Part shown: positions 6,536 through 16,252 of the stretch, one piece after another
Layout: the number at the start of each line of letters is the position of its first letter
How positions within the stretch are numbered: position 1 is the first letter of the stretch
Origin: Bacteroidales bacterium
GTDB taxonomy: Bacteria > Bacteroidota > Bacteroidia > Bacteroidales > Muribaculaceae
DNA: 33,931 nt
Reading direction: 5' to 3'
NCBI GenBank assembly: GCA_029007645.1
Contig: JAQXIE010000015.1
Location: 1 to 33,931 of the forward strand
The notes under the pieces: model-generated
Told to the model about the DNA's origin: nothing
Seen by the model: only the letters and a program-made list of their open reading frames with translations
Database searches by the model: none
Made by a program: the position numbers and the translations under genes

Positions 6536-8107
6536 TCATTTCTCATTAACATTTGTTTTTAAACAAGTTCTAAGATTATATTTACATTGTTTCATAAGCA
6601 ATGGCTTGATAATACTGTTCCATAAATCATATCCTTTTGGATTAAGGTGAAGATGATCATTCATGAACAACGCATCATTTATCTGTCCTTGATTATCCAA
6701 TAGTGCAGTCGTAACATCTACATACGTCAATCCTGGGTCCAAAGATGCGTACTTAGCCATCATTTCATTCAGATTGTGCTGTTGCTCACGAAGATTCTCA
6801 CGTGACAATGAATGTTTTATTGAAAGGAAAAACACGGTAGCGTCGGGGTAGTCATTATGTATCCGGTTGATAAAGGTTTTATACAGCCCGAATACTTCAT
6901 CAACACTTAGATCTCCTTCTTTCCATCCACAAATGTCATTGTCACAATACAGCACAATCGCTTTAGGTTTATAATGGGCCATAATCCGATGATAGTTAAT
7001 CATCAGATCTCTCATCATGGCTCCTCCATATCCACGGTTTTTCACGTTGAGCGGTTTCATGGCCTCAAACAAGTCATGCCACAGACGTATGGAGGAACTT
7101 CCAACAAAGAGAGCGTCACAGACGGTATCAGTATCATTATCACTCCTATTAATAAGCGTTTCGATATCGTCATCATAACGATGAAGCCAGTCTGTATCTG
7201 CTTTTATCCCACAAACCGAGACTGAATCCGTGATAAGATTCTCGGCAGCGTAACGGCTCATCGCCACTGCATCATGGCCGATATCAGGCACATATACCCT
7301 GCGCCAATTAAAGTCCCACCTGTTTTTATCAGCGATATTCTTTAAGGTCTCAAAATATTTGTTCCCACGTTCAAGTCTGTTCCGTCCCTGACGGTCAGCC
7401 TCCGGTGTTTTCCGTAGAAAACTTTCCCGAATCGTATCTCCTTCGGCAAGTTGCAATATGATGTTCTTACCCAGCATATTTCTAAGCTGACTATTATCTA
7501 CAACTTCCTGTACGTCTTTGATTCCATAGGAATAGTTTTCATCTGAATCCGGGAAAGTAAACCATCCCGGATTTCCAATGATAGCTTTTTTAACATAAGG
7601 AGAATTGTTCACTAACATGAAACGATGAACAAATTGGCCTCCAGCCGAATGTCCAAATATTGTCACTTTCTTTTCCTTTGTTCCGGAAGTGTTTAAAATA
7701 TGACACAACAGACTGTCCACCAATGCCGAAGTTCGGTGTCCGGCGGGTAAGATATCACCTTTTTCATCTTTTACTCCAACTTCCTGATAACGTCTTGTAG
7801 GGAAATTCTCGTGCGTGAACCACGGTATGAAAAACATAAAGCCTTTCTTCTCCGTATATTCTTTCCATGTTTCAATCCAATAGGAACAATCCCGGTCATT
7901 TCCGTGGAATCCGACCACAACCGGCATAGATGCTCTCTCATACTTGTCCGGGATATAATAGAATACATTTAAAGTATCTCCAATCTCTCCAGATGTAATA
8001 TGATATTGGAAGACGCCTTCTCCCGATGGATAGGTCTCATTTCCGAAACATTTTAGAATCGAAAATGTGGTTAAGAACAATATATAACAAAGTCGATTCA
8101 TTTTCAT
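6536..8107 (-). CDS. Double hydrolase: alpha/beta hydrolase (esterase) fused to SGNH/GDSL hydrolase
   Basis: The 523-residue secreted protein joins two serine-hydrolase domains. After a signal peptide (about residues 1-22), residues about 30-295 form an alpha/beta hydrolase related to PHB-depolymerase/feruloyl-esterase types: VGFHGNDRDCSYW gives the oxyanion region, FGHSAGG carries the nucleophile (S154) and DIGHD gives H278. Residues about 328-505 form an SGNH hydrolase: block I FVGSSSIRLW (S338), block II GYGGAMM, block III YCDNDI (N390) and block V NDHLHLNP (D484, H487). Both sets of catalytic residues look complete. Such a protein would deacylate a glycan or another ester outside the cytoplasm. 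The gene is visibly AT-richer than its surroundings and lies between a DUF4405-like gene and tRNA-Lys, so transfer is possible. A signal peptide and start at 8107 agree. Confidence 0.8.
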   Translation of the reverse strand: MKMNRLCYILFLTTFSILKCFGNETYPSGEGVFQYHITSGEIGDTLNVFYYIPDKYERASMPVVVGFHGNDRDCSYWIETWKEYTEKKGFMFFIPWFTHENFPTRRYQEVGVKDEKGDILPAGHRTSALVDSLLCHILNTSGTKEKKVTIFGHSAGGQFVHRFMLVNNSPYVKKAIIGNPGWFTFPDSDENYSYGIKDVQEVVDNSQLRNMLGKNIILQLAEGDTIRESFLRKTPEADRQGRNRLERGNKYFETLKNIADKNRWDFNWRRVYVPDIGHDAVAMSRYAAENLITDSVSVCGIKADTDWLHRYDDDIETLINRSDNDTDTVCDALFVGSSSIRLWHDLFEAMKPLNVKNRGYGGAMMRDLMINYHRIMAHYKPKAIVLYCDNDICGWKEGDLSVDEVFGLYKTFINRIHNDYPDATVFFLSIKHSLSRENLREQQHNLNEMMAKYASLDPGLTYVDVTTALLDNQGQINDALFMNDHLHLNPKGYDLWNSIIKPLLMKQCKYNLRTCLKTNVNEK

Positions 8108-8194
8108 GCCTTAATATGTTGAGGGGTCAAACCCATTGATGCAATATATCCATCTTGGGTAACACAAGTTTTTCGATCAGTAACAAATCAAGGC

Positions 8195-8229
8195 TTACGG
8201 TTGGCAGTAGTAAGTTCTGCCAACCGTAA
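8195..8229. promoter_or_regulatory. Perfect 13-bp hairpin in leader of double-hydrolase gene
   Basis: TTACGGTTGGCAG (8195-8207) and CTGCCAACCGTAA (8217-8229) are exact inverted repeats around a 9-base loop. On the minus strand no T-run follows, so it does not look like a simple terminator. If the promoter at 8299-8306 is used, the hairpin lies in the untranslated leader about 90 bases before the ATG at 8107. The rest of 8108-8460 shows no coding frame. Confidence 0.6.
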
Positions 8230-8298
8230 ACCGGTCTGTGGCTGGTTACTATATTTTTTCATTTCATAACATTTAACCTGCTCTTGCTAATTAATTTG

Positions 8299-8306
8299 CA
8301 AAATTA
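8299..8306 (-). promoter_or_regulatory. Promoter -7 element upstream of double hydrolase
   Basis: On the minus strand this reads TAATTTTG. GTTG at 8327-8330 lies 20 bases upstream as an approximate -33 element. Transcription from here would give a leader of roughly 185 bases before the ATG at 8107. Confidence 0.45.
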
Positions 8307-8459
8307 CAAATTATTATTATAACCGACAACGCAAGGTCAATGCCATAGGTAAATATTTTCTGATGGATGCTCCATATTAATAGCGTATTATGGCAATCAT
8401 TTGGTAAATTCAGGCACTAACAAGTGGTATGGAGCAATAAGCATAGTTTTAAGGAAAGG

Positions 8460-8498
8460 AATAAGCCAAACTGCTGTGGATTAGCAATTTGGCTTATT
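8460..8498 (-). terminator. Hairpin terminator after tRNA-Lys
   Basis: AATAAGCCAAA (8460-8470) and TTTGGCTTATT (8488-8498) pair perfectly, with a further short inner stem (TGCT/AGCA). It lies just beyond the 3' end of the leftward tRNA; on the minus strand a pyrimidine-rich tract follows. Confidence 0.6.
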
Positions 8499-8502
8499 TT
8501 AT

Positions 8503-8578
8503 TGGTGATCCGCGTGGGGCTCGAACCCACGACCCCAACATTAAAAGTGTTGTGCTCTACCAGCTGAGCTAGCGAATC
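8503..8578 (-). tRNA. tRNA-Lys (anticodon TTT)
   Basis: The minus strand folds as a full cloverleaf: acceptor GATTCGC pairs with GCGGATC (one G-T pair), the anticodon loop is CTTTTAA with anticodon TTT (8543-8545 on the plus strand), and the T arm carries GGTTCGAGCCC. The discriminator is A and the CCA end is encoded (8503-8505). Its 3' end faces the AT-rich hydrolase segment. Confidence 0.95.
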
Positions 8579-8976
8579 TCCGAAGTGTGCTCCGATTGGG
8601 TCATGCCCTCTCAAAAGCGATGCAAAATTAGTGCTATTATTCGAATTTACCAAATAATTTCCCCAAAAATTGCAATCAGACATCTGAAAACGTTTTGAAA
8701 CAGGGAATTTCTGCCGGTTGTCGACGTCCTTGGAGTCAACAACAGGACCGCGCTATTTCGGTGGAGGTTGAAAACCTCCGTCCCATAGCGGCGACGTGGA
8801 CGTCGCCGTCCCAGAAGACGACTGGAATGACGACGTCCACGTCGTCAACCTATAACGAGGGCCGCGCACCGTGCGCGGGCTGAGCCGGGATATACTCGAG
8901 ATCCTCGAGCATAAGGCCAAATTCTCGAATAGGGAGCGGGCAGACCGTCTTGTCCGAAGTTGGGCTCGATGTAATT
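8579..8976. other. Gene-free stretch with palindromes, between tRNA-Lys and HTCS gene
   Basis: No convincing coding frame is seen. It contains GGAGGTT/AACCTCC (8763-8779), the dispersed repeat copy 2 (8790-8853), CCGCGCAC/GTGCGCGG (8862-8878) and CTCGAG-ATC-CTCGAG (8896-8910). The density of short palindromes is much higher than elsewhere in the window. Some may end transcription of the HTCS gene, which stops at 8977 and is read toward this region. Confidence 0.6.
8790..8853. repeat. Dispersed palindromic repeat, copy 2
   Basis: This copy aligns along its whole length with 16-78: the same arm GGCGACGTGGACGTCGCC, the same centre ACTGGAATGACGACG and the same end CCTAT, with few substitutions and one extra base. 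Both copies are intergenic. Beside this copy are further GC-rich palindromes not present at copy 1. Confidence 0.75.
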
Positions 8977-11900
8977 TTAAGGAATTGCACCTGTGTCCTT
9001 GATTCGGTATTCGCTCGGACTGACGCCGAATTGCTTCTTGAACGATGTCGAGAAATGCGACAGGGTCGAGAAGCCTGTCATATCGGCGATTTCCGAGATA
9101 TTATATTTGCCTTCGGCAATAAGCTCGGCGGCACGATTCAGTTTATAGGCCTTGAAGAAAGCCGCCGGATTCTCGCCGGTCAGTCCTTTGATCTTATAGT
9201 AGAATTTGGTGCGGGATATCCGCATGCGCTCGGTCAACTGATTGATATCGATTTCGGAGTTGGACAGTTCGCTTTCCATTATTGCATATAATTCGCTTAA
9301 GAAGGTCTTGTCCTGCGGCGAAAGGACGTTTTGTTCAATTTCCTCGGTCTTGGTTGAGGATTTTACCTGCAATTGCAGCTTTTCGCGATTGCCTAACAAG
9401 GATTTGACAAGAGCGAGCAGGTACTGGGGATCGAACGGTTTTGTGACATATGCGTCGGCTCCGGTATTGAGTCCTTCGATCTGATTCTCAACAGTGGATT
9501 TGGCTGTGACGAGAATCACAGGTATGTGACATACCTGGCTGTCGTTCTTGATCTGTCGGCACAGATCATATCCGTCGCGGCCGGGCATTACCACATCGCT
9601 GATTATGAGGTCGGGATTCTGGTCTGTCGTGGTTTTAAACGCCGAATCTGCATCGAATCTGCAAATGACGTTGTAGTAAGGCGAAAGCAGAGTCTTGAGG
9701 TAATATGCCACATCGGTGTCGTCGTCGACCACAAGCAGGTTTTTCCGGTTGTTGTCGGAGTCGACGGGAGGCTCCTCATTCACCGGATTCAGTTCTATAG
9801 GATAGGCTTTTTGTTGAGTTTCCTCGGCAATGATATGTTCGTTGTCGGGATAGCATTCATCCGCAATCGGAATGATTACGGTGAAAACGGCGCCGCTATG
9901 GCCATCGGTTCTGTTTTCCGCCCAGAGGTAACCGTGATGCAGACGGGCCAGAGCCCGGGCATAATATAGGCCGATACCGGTGCCCCAGTTGTATGAGCCA
10001 TTATTATTGCGGTCCACCTGATAATAGCGTTCGAATATTTTCTCCAATTGGCCGTCGGGTATGCCGTTTCCGCTGTCGGTCACCGTAAGCATGGCATATC
10101 TTGAAGACAGAGCAGTGGTTTTGCCTTCAAGCAGCTTGTTGGCTTCTTCGGCTGTTATAACATCGAAGCGTATTTCCACCTGACCTCCGGCCGGCGTGAA
10201 CTTCAGGGCGTTCGAAAGGATATTGCCGACAATCTTCTCGCACTTGTCGATATCGATCCATGTTATAAAGGAATCATTCAGGCCGCTGCAGGTAAGCTTA
10301 ATTCCTTTTTCCTGTGCATTGATGGAATAGATGTCGATAAACTGATGCAGATGCGAGATCATGTCAGTGCGGCATACCTGCAGTTTCAGCGTGTCGTTCT
10401 CAAGCTTATTGAAGTCCATAAGCTGATTGACCAGACGCAGCATTCGGGCCACATTACGGTGCACGATCCGTAAAATTCTTTTCTCGTCGCCTTTGATCTC
10501 CGGATTTTCATACAATTGCGTTATCGGGCCAGAAATCATGGTGAGAGGCGTACGGAATTCATGTGAGACATTGGCGAAAAAGCTCATGTTCATATTGTTG
10601 ACGCGCCGCTCCTGCTCCTTTTCCAGCCGTGCCTTATGGGCAGCGCGTCTTTCGCGTCTGATCTGTGTCAGAATCCGGATGAAAATCCACGCCACTATCA
10701 GTGCAGCGACCACATACAGACATATCGCCCACCAGGACCGCCATGGGGCAGGCTTGACCTTTATATTGATCGATGTCTCGACAGGTTCGATGCTGTTGTC
10801 GTTATTGGAAATCCTGACTTTGAACTTATAGATGCCCGACGGCAGATTGGCGTAATAAGCCTCACGGTTGTTGCCGGCGTCGATCCAATACTTGTCAAAT
10901 CCCTCCATGCGGTACTGATAATGAACCCGGTCATGCTCGCTGTAGTCAAGGGCGGCGAAGGAGATGCTGAAACCGTTCTCGTCATGATCAATGGTGATGT
11001 CGGGCCTATGCGACATTGCTTTGGAAATGTTGGTGTCATCGGTTGGGTGGATCACCCGGTTGTGTATCTTCAGATCCTCGAAGAGCAGGGGCACCGTTCG
11101 CAGCGTGCCGACTTCCGCAGGTTTGAACACGGTGAGGCCATGCGTGCCCCCGAAAGCGAGCGAGCCGTCGGGCAAACTGCATGAAGCCCTGTCATAGAAT
11201 TGGTTGCCTCCGATGCCGTCTTCCTCGTAATAGTTTGTGAATTTGCCTGAATGCGGGTCATATTTCCCCAGCCCATATTGTGTGGCGACCCAGAGATTGC
11301 CGTTGCTGTCCTCCTCGATGCTCGATATGTCGAGACAGGGCGTGCCGGCGATGTTACGTAAAGTGCCGCTGTCGGAATTATATTTCAGCAGGCCGTTGCT
11401 TACGGTCCCGATCCAGACGTTTCCGGAGCGGTCGCTCATCATGTCGGTGGGAATTAGCACCGACCGTTTGATGCATTGGGCAAGACTGTCGGGATGAAGC
11501 AGAGGATGTGGCTTAAGACTCCCGGAGTCAATCTGGCGTATGTCGGAATAAAATCCGGCAAAAAGCACCTTCCCGTCAGGCATGGCCAGTATGCTCGGTA
11601 CGAAAGCAGGCGAAGCCGGAAAGATATTTACGGGCTTAAATTCAACGTCTTCCTTCCGTTTGGCATAAACCTGATAGCTCTGAGTGCCGACCCATACTGT
11701 TCCCGACTTGTCTTCAACCATGGTCAGCGGCATGAACAGCTTATAAGATCTGACGACATTCAGGCCGTTGCCGTCGTAGGTGCAATGAAGTATAACATTC
11801 CCTTTGGAATAGGCCAGCCAGACATCGTTGTTTGAATCGACCATAATCCGGCTGATGTCGGCCACAGCGTGCGGGTTGTAAAAAGATGTCACAGGAGGGA

Positions 11901-13053
11901 CCTCTATTTTCCGAGCCTTCCGCGATTCGGTATTATATACGAACATTCCATCGGCAAGCGTAACAATCCAAAGATTTCCGCGAGAGTCTTTATCCAGAGA
12001 TATGACCGATTTTCCCTCAAACATCGAATTGAGGAAATTGTCCGTATTGAAGCGGGCCTTATAATGGTACCTTACGGCATAACCTTGGTCGACGGACCCA
12101 AACCATAAATTGTCGTGAGAATCCGTAAATATACAGCTCACATTGAAATCAGGAGCTTCAAACGGGAACCCGCTGTCGGATTGATGCAACATGGTGTTGG
12201 CCCAAAAGTCGAAAAGGAATAGGCCGTTCCGTTCGGTTGCCAGAAGGAGTGAATGGTCGTTGTAGGGATGTATGACGGTTATGGCGCTTCCCTGGAGTTT
12301 CGGGTGATTGGCGGCGGCCTCCGGTACGGCCGTAAATTTTCGTGACGATGTGCTGTATCGGGTCAGGTTGTGTCCCCCGGCCATCCATATGTCGCCGTTG
12401 TCCTGCATATATGCCGTCATCGGCCTCGTTGGCAGCGGAACGGAGTCTTCGACCTGGAACGTGTTGATGTTGATGCGGCGCAGGTATAGCGGGTTTATCG
12501 TCCACATCTTGTTGTCGGGGTCGATAAACGTGTGCTGATTATAAGTGTGCTGCGGGTCAAATTCGCTGACGACTATCCTGATGGAATCGCCTGTCTCGTC
12601 ATATACACCGAGATGATGCATATAGTCAAAAAGTATCCTCCCGTCTTTTGTCTGAAGAATCTTATGGATATTGCGGTTTGGAAAACTTTGGTGGATGTTA
12701 TGGAAATTATCCCGGTCGGTATATCTGCAGGCCCCGTTGACAGTAGCTATCCACAGGTTACCCTGCGAGTCATTCATTATATCGTTGATCTGATTGTCGG
12801 GAATATCGGTGGGATTGTCGGTACAATAATACTGATGGAATTCATGAACGTTGTATTTGTTCAGTCCCCTGATGGTACCCATCCAGATATGTCCTAAGGA
12901 ATCTTCGGCTATGACTTTGACTTTTTTATTTGAAAGTCCGGGAGCGATCACCGGGCTTTCAACCGAAGTCGACGTATGGTCCTGCTGTTCCTTTGTCCGG
13001 TTGCAGGCGGTTAAAATTGTAATTGCAGTCAGAAACAGACAGAGATTTCTCAT
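8977..13053 (-). CDS. Hybrid two-component system (HTCS) sensor-regulator
   Basis: The 1358-residue protein combines a whole signalling pathway. The N terminus has a lipobox-like LTAC (C16). Residues about 40-680 are two-component propeller repeats (recurring GNLWIATxxGLxKY and DSHDNLWFGS motifs), followed by a Y_Y_Y domain (about 695-765), a membrane helix (about 771-791), a coiled linker and HisKA with the phospho-acceptor H831 in NVSHEFRTPL. An HATPase domain (GNGIPDGQLEKIFERYY, GTGIGLYYA), a receiver with D1153 in ISDVVMPG, and a C-terminal AraC helix-turn-helix complete it. In Bacteroidota such proteins bind glycan fragments in the periplasm and activate nearby polysaccharide-use genes. 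It is divergent from the esterase/GH3 operon, the likely target. All catalytic signatures appear intact. Confidence 0.96.
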   Translation of the reverse strand: MRNLCLFLTAITILTACNRTKEQQDHTSTSVESPVIAPGLSNKKVKVIAEDSLGHIWMGTIRGLNKYNVHEFHQYYCTDNPTDIPDNQINDIMNDSQGNLWIATVNGACRYTDRDNFHNIHQSFPNRNIHKILQTKDGRILFDYMHHLGVYDETGDSIRIVVSEFDPQHTYNQHTFIDPDNKMWTINPLYLRRININTFQVEDSVPLPTRPMTAYMQDNGDIWMAGGHNLTRYSTSSRKFTAVPEAAANHPKLQGSAITVIHPYNDHSLLLATERNGLFLFDFWANTMLHQSDSGFPFEAPDFNVSCIFTDSHDNLWFGSVDQGYAVRYHYKARFNTDNFLNSMFEGKSVISLDKDSRGNLWIVTLADGMFVYNTESRKARKIEVPPVTSFYNPHAVADISRIMVDSNNDVWLAYSKGNVILHCTYDGNGLNVVRSYKLFMPLTMVEDKSGTVWVGTQSYQVYAKRKEDVEFKPVNIFPASPAFVPSILAMPDGKVLFAGFYSDIRQIDSGSLKPHPLLHPDSLAQCIKRSVLIPTDMMSDRSGNVWIGTVSNGLLKYNSDSGTLRNIAGTPCLDISSIEEDSNGNLWVATQYGLGKYDPHSGKFTNYYEEDGIGGNQFYDRASCSLPDGSLAFGGTHGLTVFKPAEVGTLRTVPLLFEDLKIHNRVIHPTDDTNISKAMSHRPDITIDHDENGFSISFAALDYSEHDRVHYQYRMEGFDKYWIDAGNNREAYYANLPSGIYKFKVRISNNDNSIEPVETSINIKVKPAPWRSWWAICLYVVAALIVAWIFIRILTQIRRERRAAHKARLEKEQERRVNNMNMSFFANVSHEFRTPLTMISGPITQLYENPEIKGDEKRILRIVHRNVARMLRLVNQLMDFNKLENDTLKLQVCRTDMISHLHQFIDIYSINAQEKGIKLTCSGLNDSFITWIDIDKCEKIVGNILSNALKFTPAGGQVEIRFDVITAEEANKLLEGKTTALSSRYAMLTVTDSGNGIPDGQLEKIFERYYQVDRNNNGSYNWGTGIGLYYARALARLHHGYLWAENRTDGHSGAVFTVIIPIADECYPDNEHIIAEETQQKAYPIELNPVNEEPPVDSDNNRKNLLVVDDDTDVAYYLKTLLSPYYNVICRFDADSAFKTTTDQNPDLIISDVVMPGRDGYDLCRQIKNDSQVCHIPVILVTAKSTVENQIEGLNTGADAYVTKPFDPQYLLALVKSLLGNREKLQLQVKSSTKTEEIEQNVLSPQDKTFLSELYAIMESELSNSEIDINQLTERMRISRTKFYYKIKGLTGENPAAFFKAYKLNRAAELIAEGKYNISEIADMTGFSTLSHFSTSFKKQFGVSPSEYRIKDTGAIP

Positions 13054-13070
13054 GGTTTGTTTTTATAGTG

Positions 13071-13078
13071 CAAATTTA
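13071..13078 (-). promoter_or_regulatory. Promoter -7 element for HTCS gene
   Basis: The minus strand reads TAAATTTG, 18 bases before the HTCS ATG. A TTTG at 13103-13106 lies 24 bases upstream, a rather long spacer. Confidence 0.45.
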
Positions 13079-13132
13079 GCGAAAATTCTTTAAAACGTAT
13101 TGCAAACATATGATGTCTGACGTCTTGCGACG

Positions 13133-13176
13133 CGGGTTGAACAAATAGAAAAGGATTTGAACAAATATGCAACCCG
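13133..13176. promoter_or_regulatory. Candidate HTCS operator in divergent intergenic region
   Basis: TTGAACAAATA occurs twice as an exact direct repeat (13137-13147 and 13157-13167), starts 20 bases apart, close to two helix turns. The pair is framed by an inverted repeat CGGGTTG (13133-13139) and CAACCCG (13170-13176). It lies between the HTCS gene and the operon it probably controls, about 60 bases upstream of the -7 element at 13234. Direct repeats at helical spacing fit AraC-type binding. Confidence 0.55.
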
Positions 13177-13233
13177 TAATGGCTATAGAAAAAAAATTGT
13201 ATTTATCAGTAAGTGAAAATCAGATTTAAATTG

Positions 13234-13241
13234 TAATTTTG
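13234..13241 (+). promoter_or_regulatory. Promoter -7 element for esterase/GH3 operon
   Basis: TAATTTTG matches TAnnTTTG and lies 36 bases before the ATG at 13278. No -33 TTTG is seen at the proper distance, which fits a promoter that depends on an activator. A TTG codon within this motif opens the same frame but cannot be the real start. Confidence 0.55.
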
Positions 13242-13277
13242 CGGAGTAAATCGAACTACTTAAAAGTCACAATAACC

Positions 13278-14918
13278 ATGAATAAAATCTTCATACCTGC
13301 AATGATGGCGGCAGTTCTGTTCGGAGCATGTTCGTCGAAGGCCTCCGCCGAAGCCGTTGCTCAGAATGAGATCATATCAGCATCGGACACAGCAGTTGTA
13401 GAAACTCAATCGGGCAAAGTAGCCGGCTATATTAATAAAGGCATACATACATATAAGGGGATTCCATATGCCAAAGCGAAGCGGTTCTGTGCGCCGGAGG
13501 CGCCGGATAAGTGGGAGGGAGTGCGCAGCTCGCGGGCATACGGCCCGACGTGTCCGCAGGGGAAGCGTACGGGCTGGTACAGCGACGAGCAGGCATTTGC
13601 CTTTGACTGGGATGACGGATACCCCGACGAGAACTGTCTGCGGGTAAATATCTGGACACCCGGAGTGAATGACGGTAAGAAGCGGCCAGTCATGGTGTGG
13701 CTTCACGGTGGAGGTTACTCGGCGGGAAGCGGACAGGAATTGCCTTCCTACGACGGGACAAACCTTGCCAAAAAGGGTGATGTCGTGGTGGTGACCCTCA
13801 ACCACCGGCTCAATGCGCTCGGTTTCCTTGATCTGTCGGCTTACGATGCGAAATACAGTCATTCCGGGAATGCGGGTTTGCTCGACCTCGTGGCGGCCCT
13901 GCAATGGGTAAACCGCAATATAGAAGCGTTTGGGGGCGACCCGGGAAATGTAACCATATTCGGTCAGTCGGGCGGTGGAGGCAAGGTCTCGACCCTGCTT
14001 GCCACACCGGCCGCCAAAGGCTTGTTTCATAAGGCGATAGTGCAGAGCGGATCGATGCTCCGCACCATGGAGCAGAAATATTCCAGAAAGATAGCCGAAC
14101 AGACTCTTGCGGAACTCGGAGTGTCGCCGGCTCAGGTGTCGAAACTGGACGCTATTCCTTACGAGCAACTCCTTGCCGCCGGTGAGGCTGCCATAAAAAA
14201 GGTGCGTGCCGAAGCTGAGAAGGAGGGCATCAGATCTTTCATATTCGGATGGGCCCCCGTTGTGGACAATGATATTCTTCCCGCACAGCCGTTTGATCCG
14301 GCAGCTCCGGAGCAGAGCAAAGATATCCCGATGCTGATCGGTACGACAAAACATGAGTTTACAGCCAGTACTTATGTGCCTAAATTCCGGAATATCAGCG
14401 CCGAAGACGCCAAGGGATTCCTCGCCAACAAGTACGGCGACCGTGTTGACGAATTTATCGCCGCTTATAAAAAGGCTTATCCTGATTTCAAACCTCAGGA
14501 TTTAATCGACATAGACCTTGTGTTCCGTCCCGGCGCCGTGGAGCAGGGACAACTGAAAGCGGCGCAGAAGGGTGCTCCTGTCTACATGTATCTATTTACA
14601 TGGGAATCACCGGTAATGGATGGAATACTTCGAAGCACACACTGTATGGACATTCCGTTTGTATTCAACAACGCCGACAGGCACAGCTCGATGACCGGAG
14701 GCGGAGCCGACGCGTTGAAACTTGCCGACGAGATGAGCAGCGCATGGATTAATTTTGCGCGCACGGGGAATCCTCAGACCGACAGTCTGCCTACCTGGGA
14801 ACCATATTCCCGGGAATCGGGCGCGACCATGATTTTTGACCGGAAATGCAAGGTTGTCCGCAATCATGACAAAGATCTAATGTCGTTCGTCAGGGAGTTT
14901 CCACTCCGTGGATTTTAG
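13278..14918 (+). CDS. Type B carboxylesterase, lipoprotein
   Basis: The 546-residue protein has a lipoprotein signal (lipobox FGAC, C18) and a complete carboxylesterase type B domain. Signatures are GIPYAK, the EDCLxxN-like block DENCLRVNIWTP, the oxyanion motif HGGGYSAGSG, the nucleophile elbow FGQSGGGG (S231), and the remaining triad residues E360 (TTKHEF) and H455 (STHCMD). It would hydrolyse carboxylic esters, probably acyl groups on a glycan, at the cell envelope; the exact ester is unknown. It is the first gene of the rightward operon facing the HTCS. The frame is open 13 codons farther upstream through a TTG, but the ATG at 13278 starts the signal peptide and lies after the promoter. 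Confidence 0.92.
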   Translation: MNKIFIPAMMAAVLFGACSSKASAEAVAQNEIISASDTAVVETQSGKVAGYINKGIHTYKGIPYAKAKRFCAPEAPDKWEGVRSSRAYGPTCPQGKRTGWYSDEQAFAFDWDDGYPDENCLRVNIWTPGVNDGKKRPVMVWLHGGGYSAGSGQELPSYDGTNLAKKGDVVVVTLNHRLNALGFLDLSAYDAKYSHSGNAGLLDLVAALQWVNRNIEAFGGDPGNVTIFGQSGGGGKVSTLLATPAAKGLFHKAIVQSGSMLRTMEQKYSRKIAEQTLAELGVSPAQVSKLDAIPYEQLLAAGEAAIKKVRAEAEKEGIRSFIFGWAPVVDNDILPAQPFDPAAPEQSKDIPMLIGTTKHEFTASTYVPKFRNISAEDAKGFLANKYGDRVDEFIAAYKKAYPDFKPQDLIDIDLVFRPGAVEQGQLKAAQKGAPVYMYLFTWESPVMDGILRSTHCMDIPFVFNNADRHSSMTGGGADALKLADEMSSAWINFARTGNPQTDSLPTWEPYSRESGATMIFDRKCKVVRNHDKDLMSFVREFPLRGF

Positions 14919-14931
14919 AGAGTGTCTGAAT

Positions 14932-14949
14932 TAACACTTAGGAGTGTTA
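14932..14949 (+). other. Small intergenic hairpin
   Basis: TAACACT (14932-14938) and AGTGTTA (14943-14949) pair around a 4-base loop in the 114-base gap between the carboxylesterase and CE1 genes. It could be an mRNA processing or attenuation element; no T-run follows. Confidence 0.3.
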
Positions 14950-15008
14950 TGGAAATTCATTTTCATCCTCTTCGGGTGAATGAAAGTTAAATTCAAACAA
15001 TCACTTAG

Positions 15009-16229
<1,221 letters not shown>

Positions 16230-16252
16230 ACAGGACCTGAATAAATAGTTAT

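Noticed and set aside
8417-8683. Minus-strand frame over tRNA-Lys encoding LAQLVEHNTFNVGVVGSSPT
   Set aside because: This is the typical artefact of translating a tRNA gene.
13239-13277. TTG start 13 codons upstream for the carboxylesterase
   Set aside because: The TTG is part of the TAATTTTG promoter element, and the ATG at 13278 begins a clean lipoprotein signal.
13377-14354. 325-codon minus-strand frame inside the carboxylesterase
   Set aside because: Antisense shadow of a complete esterase with all catalytic motifs.
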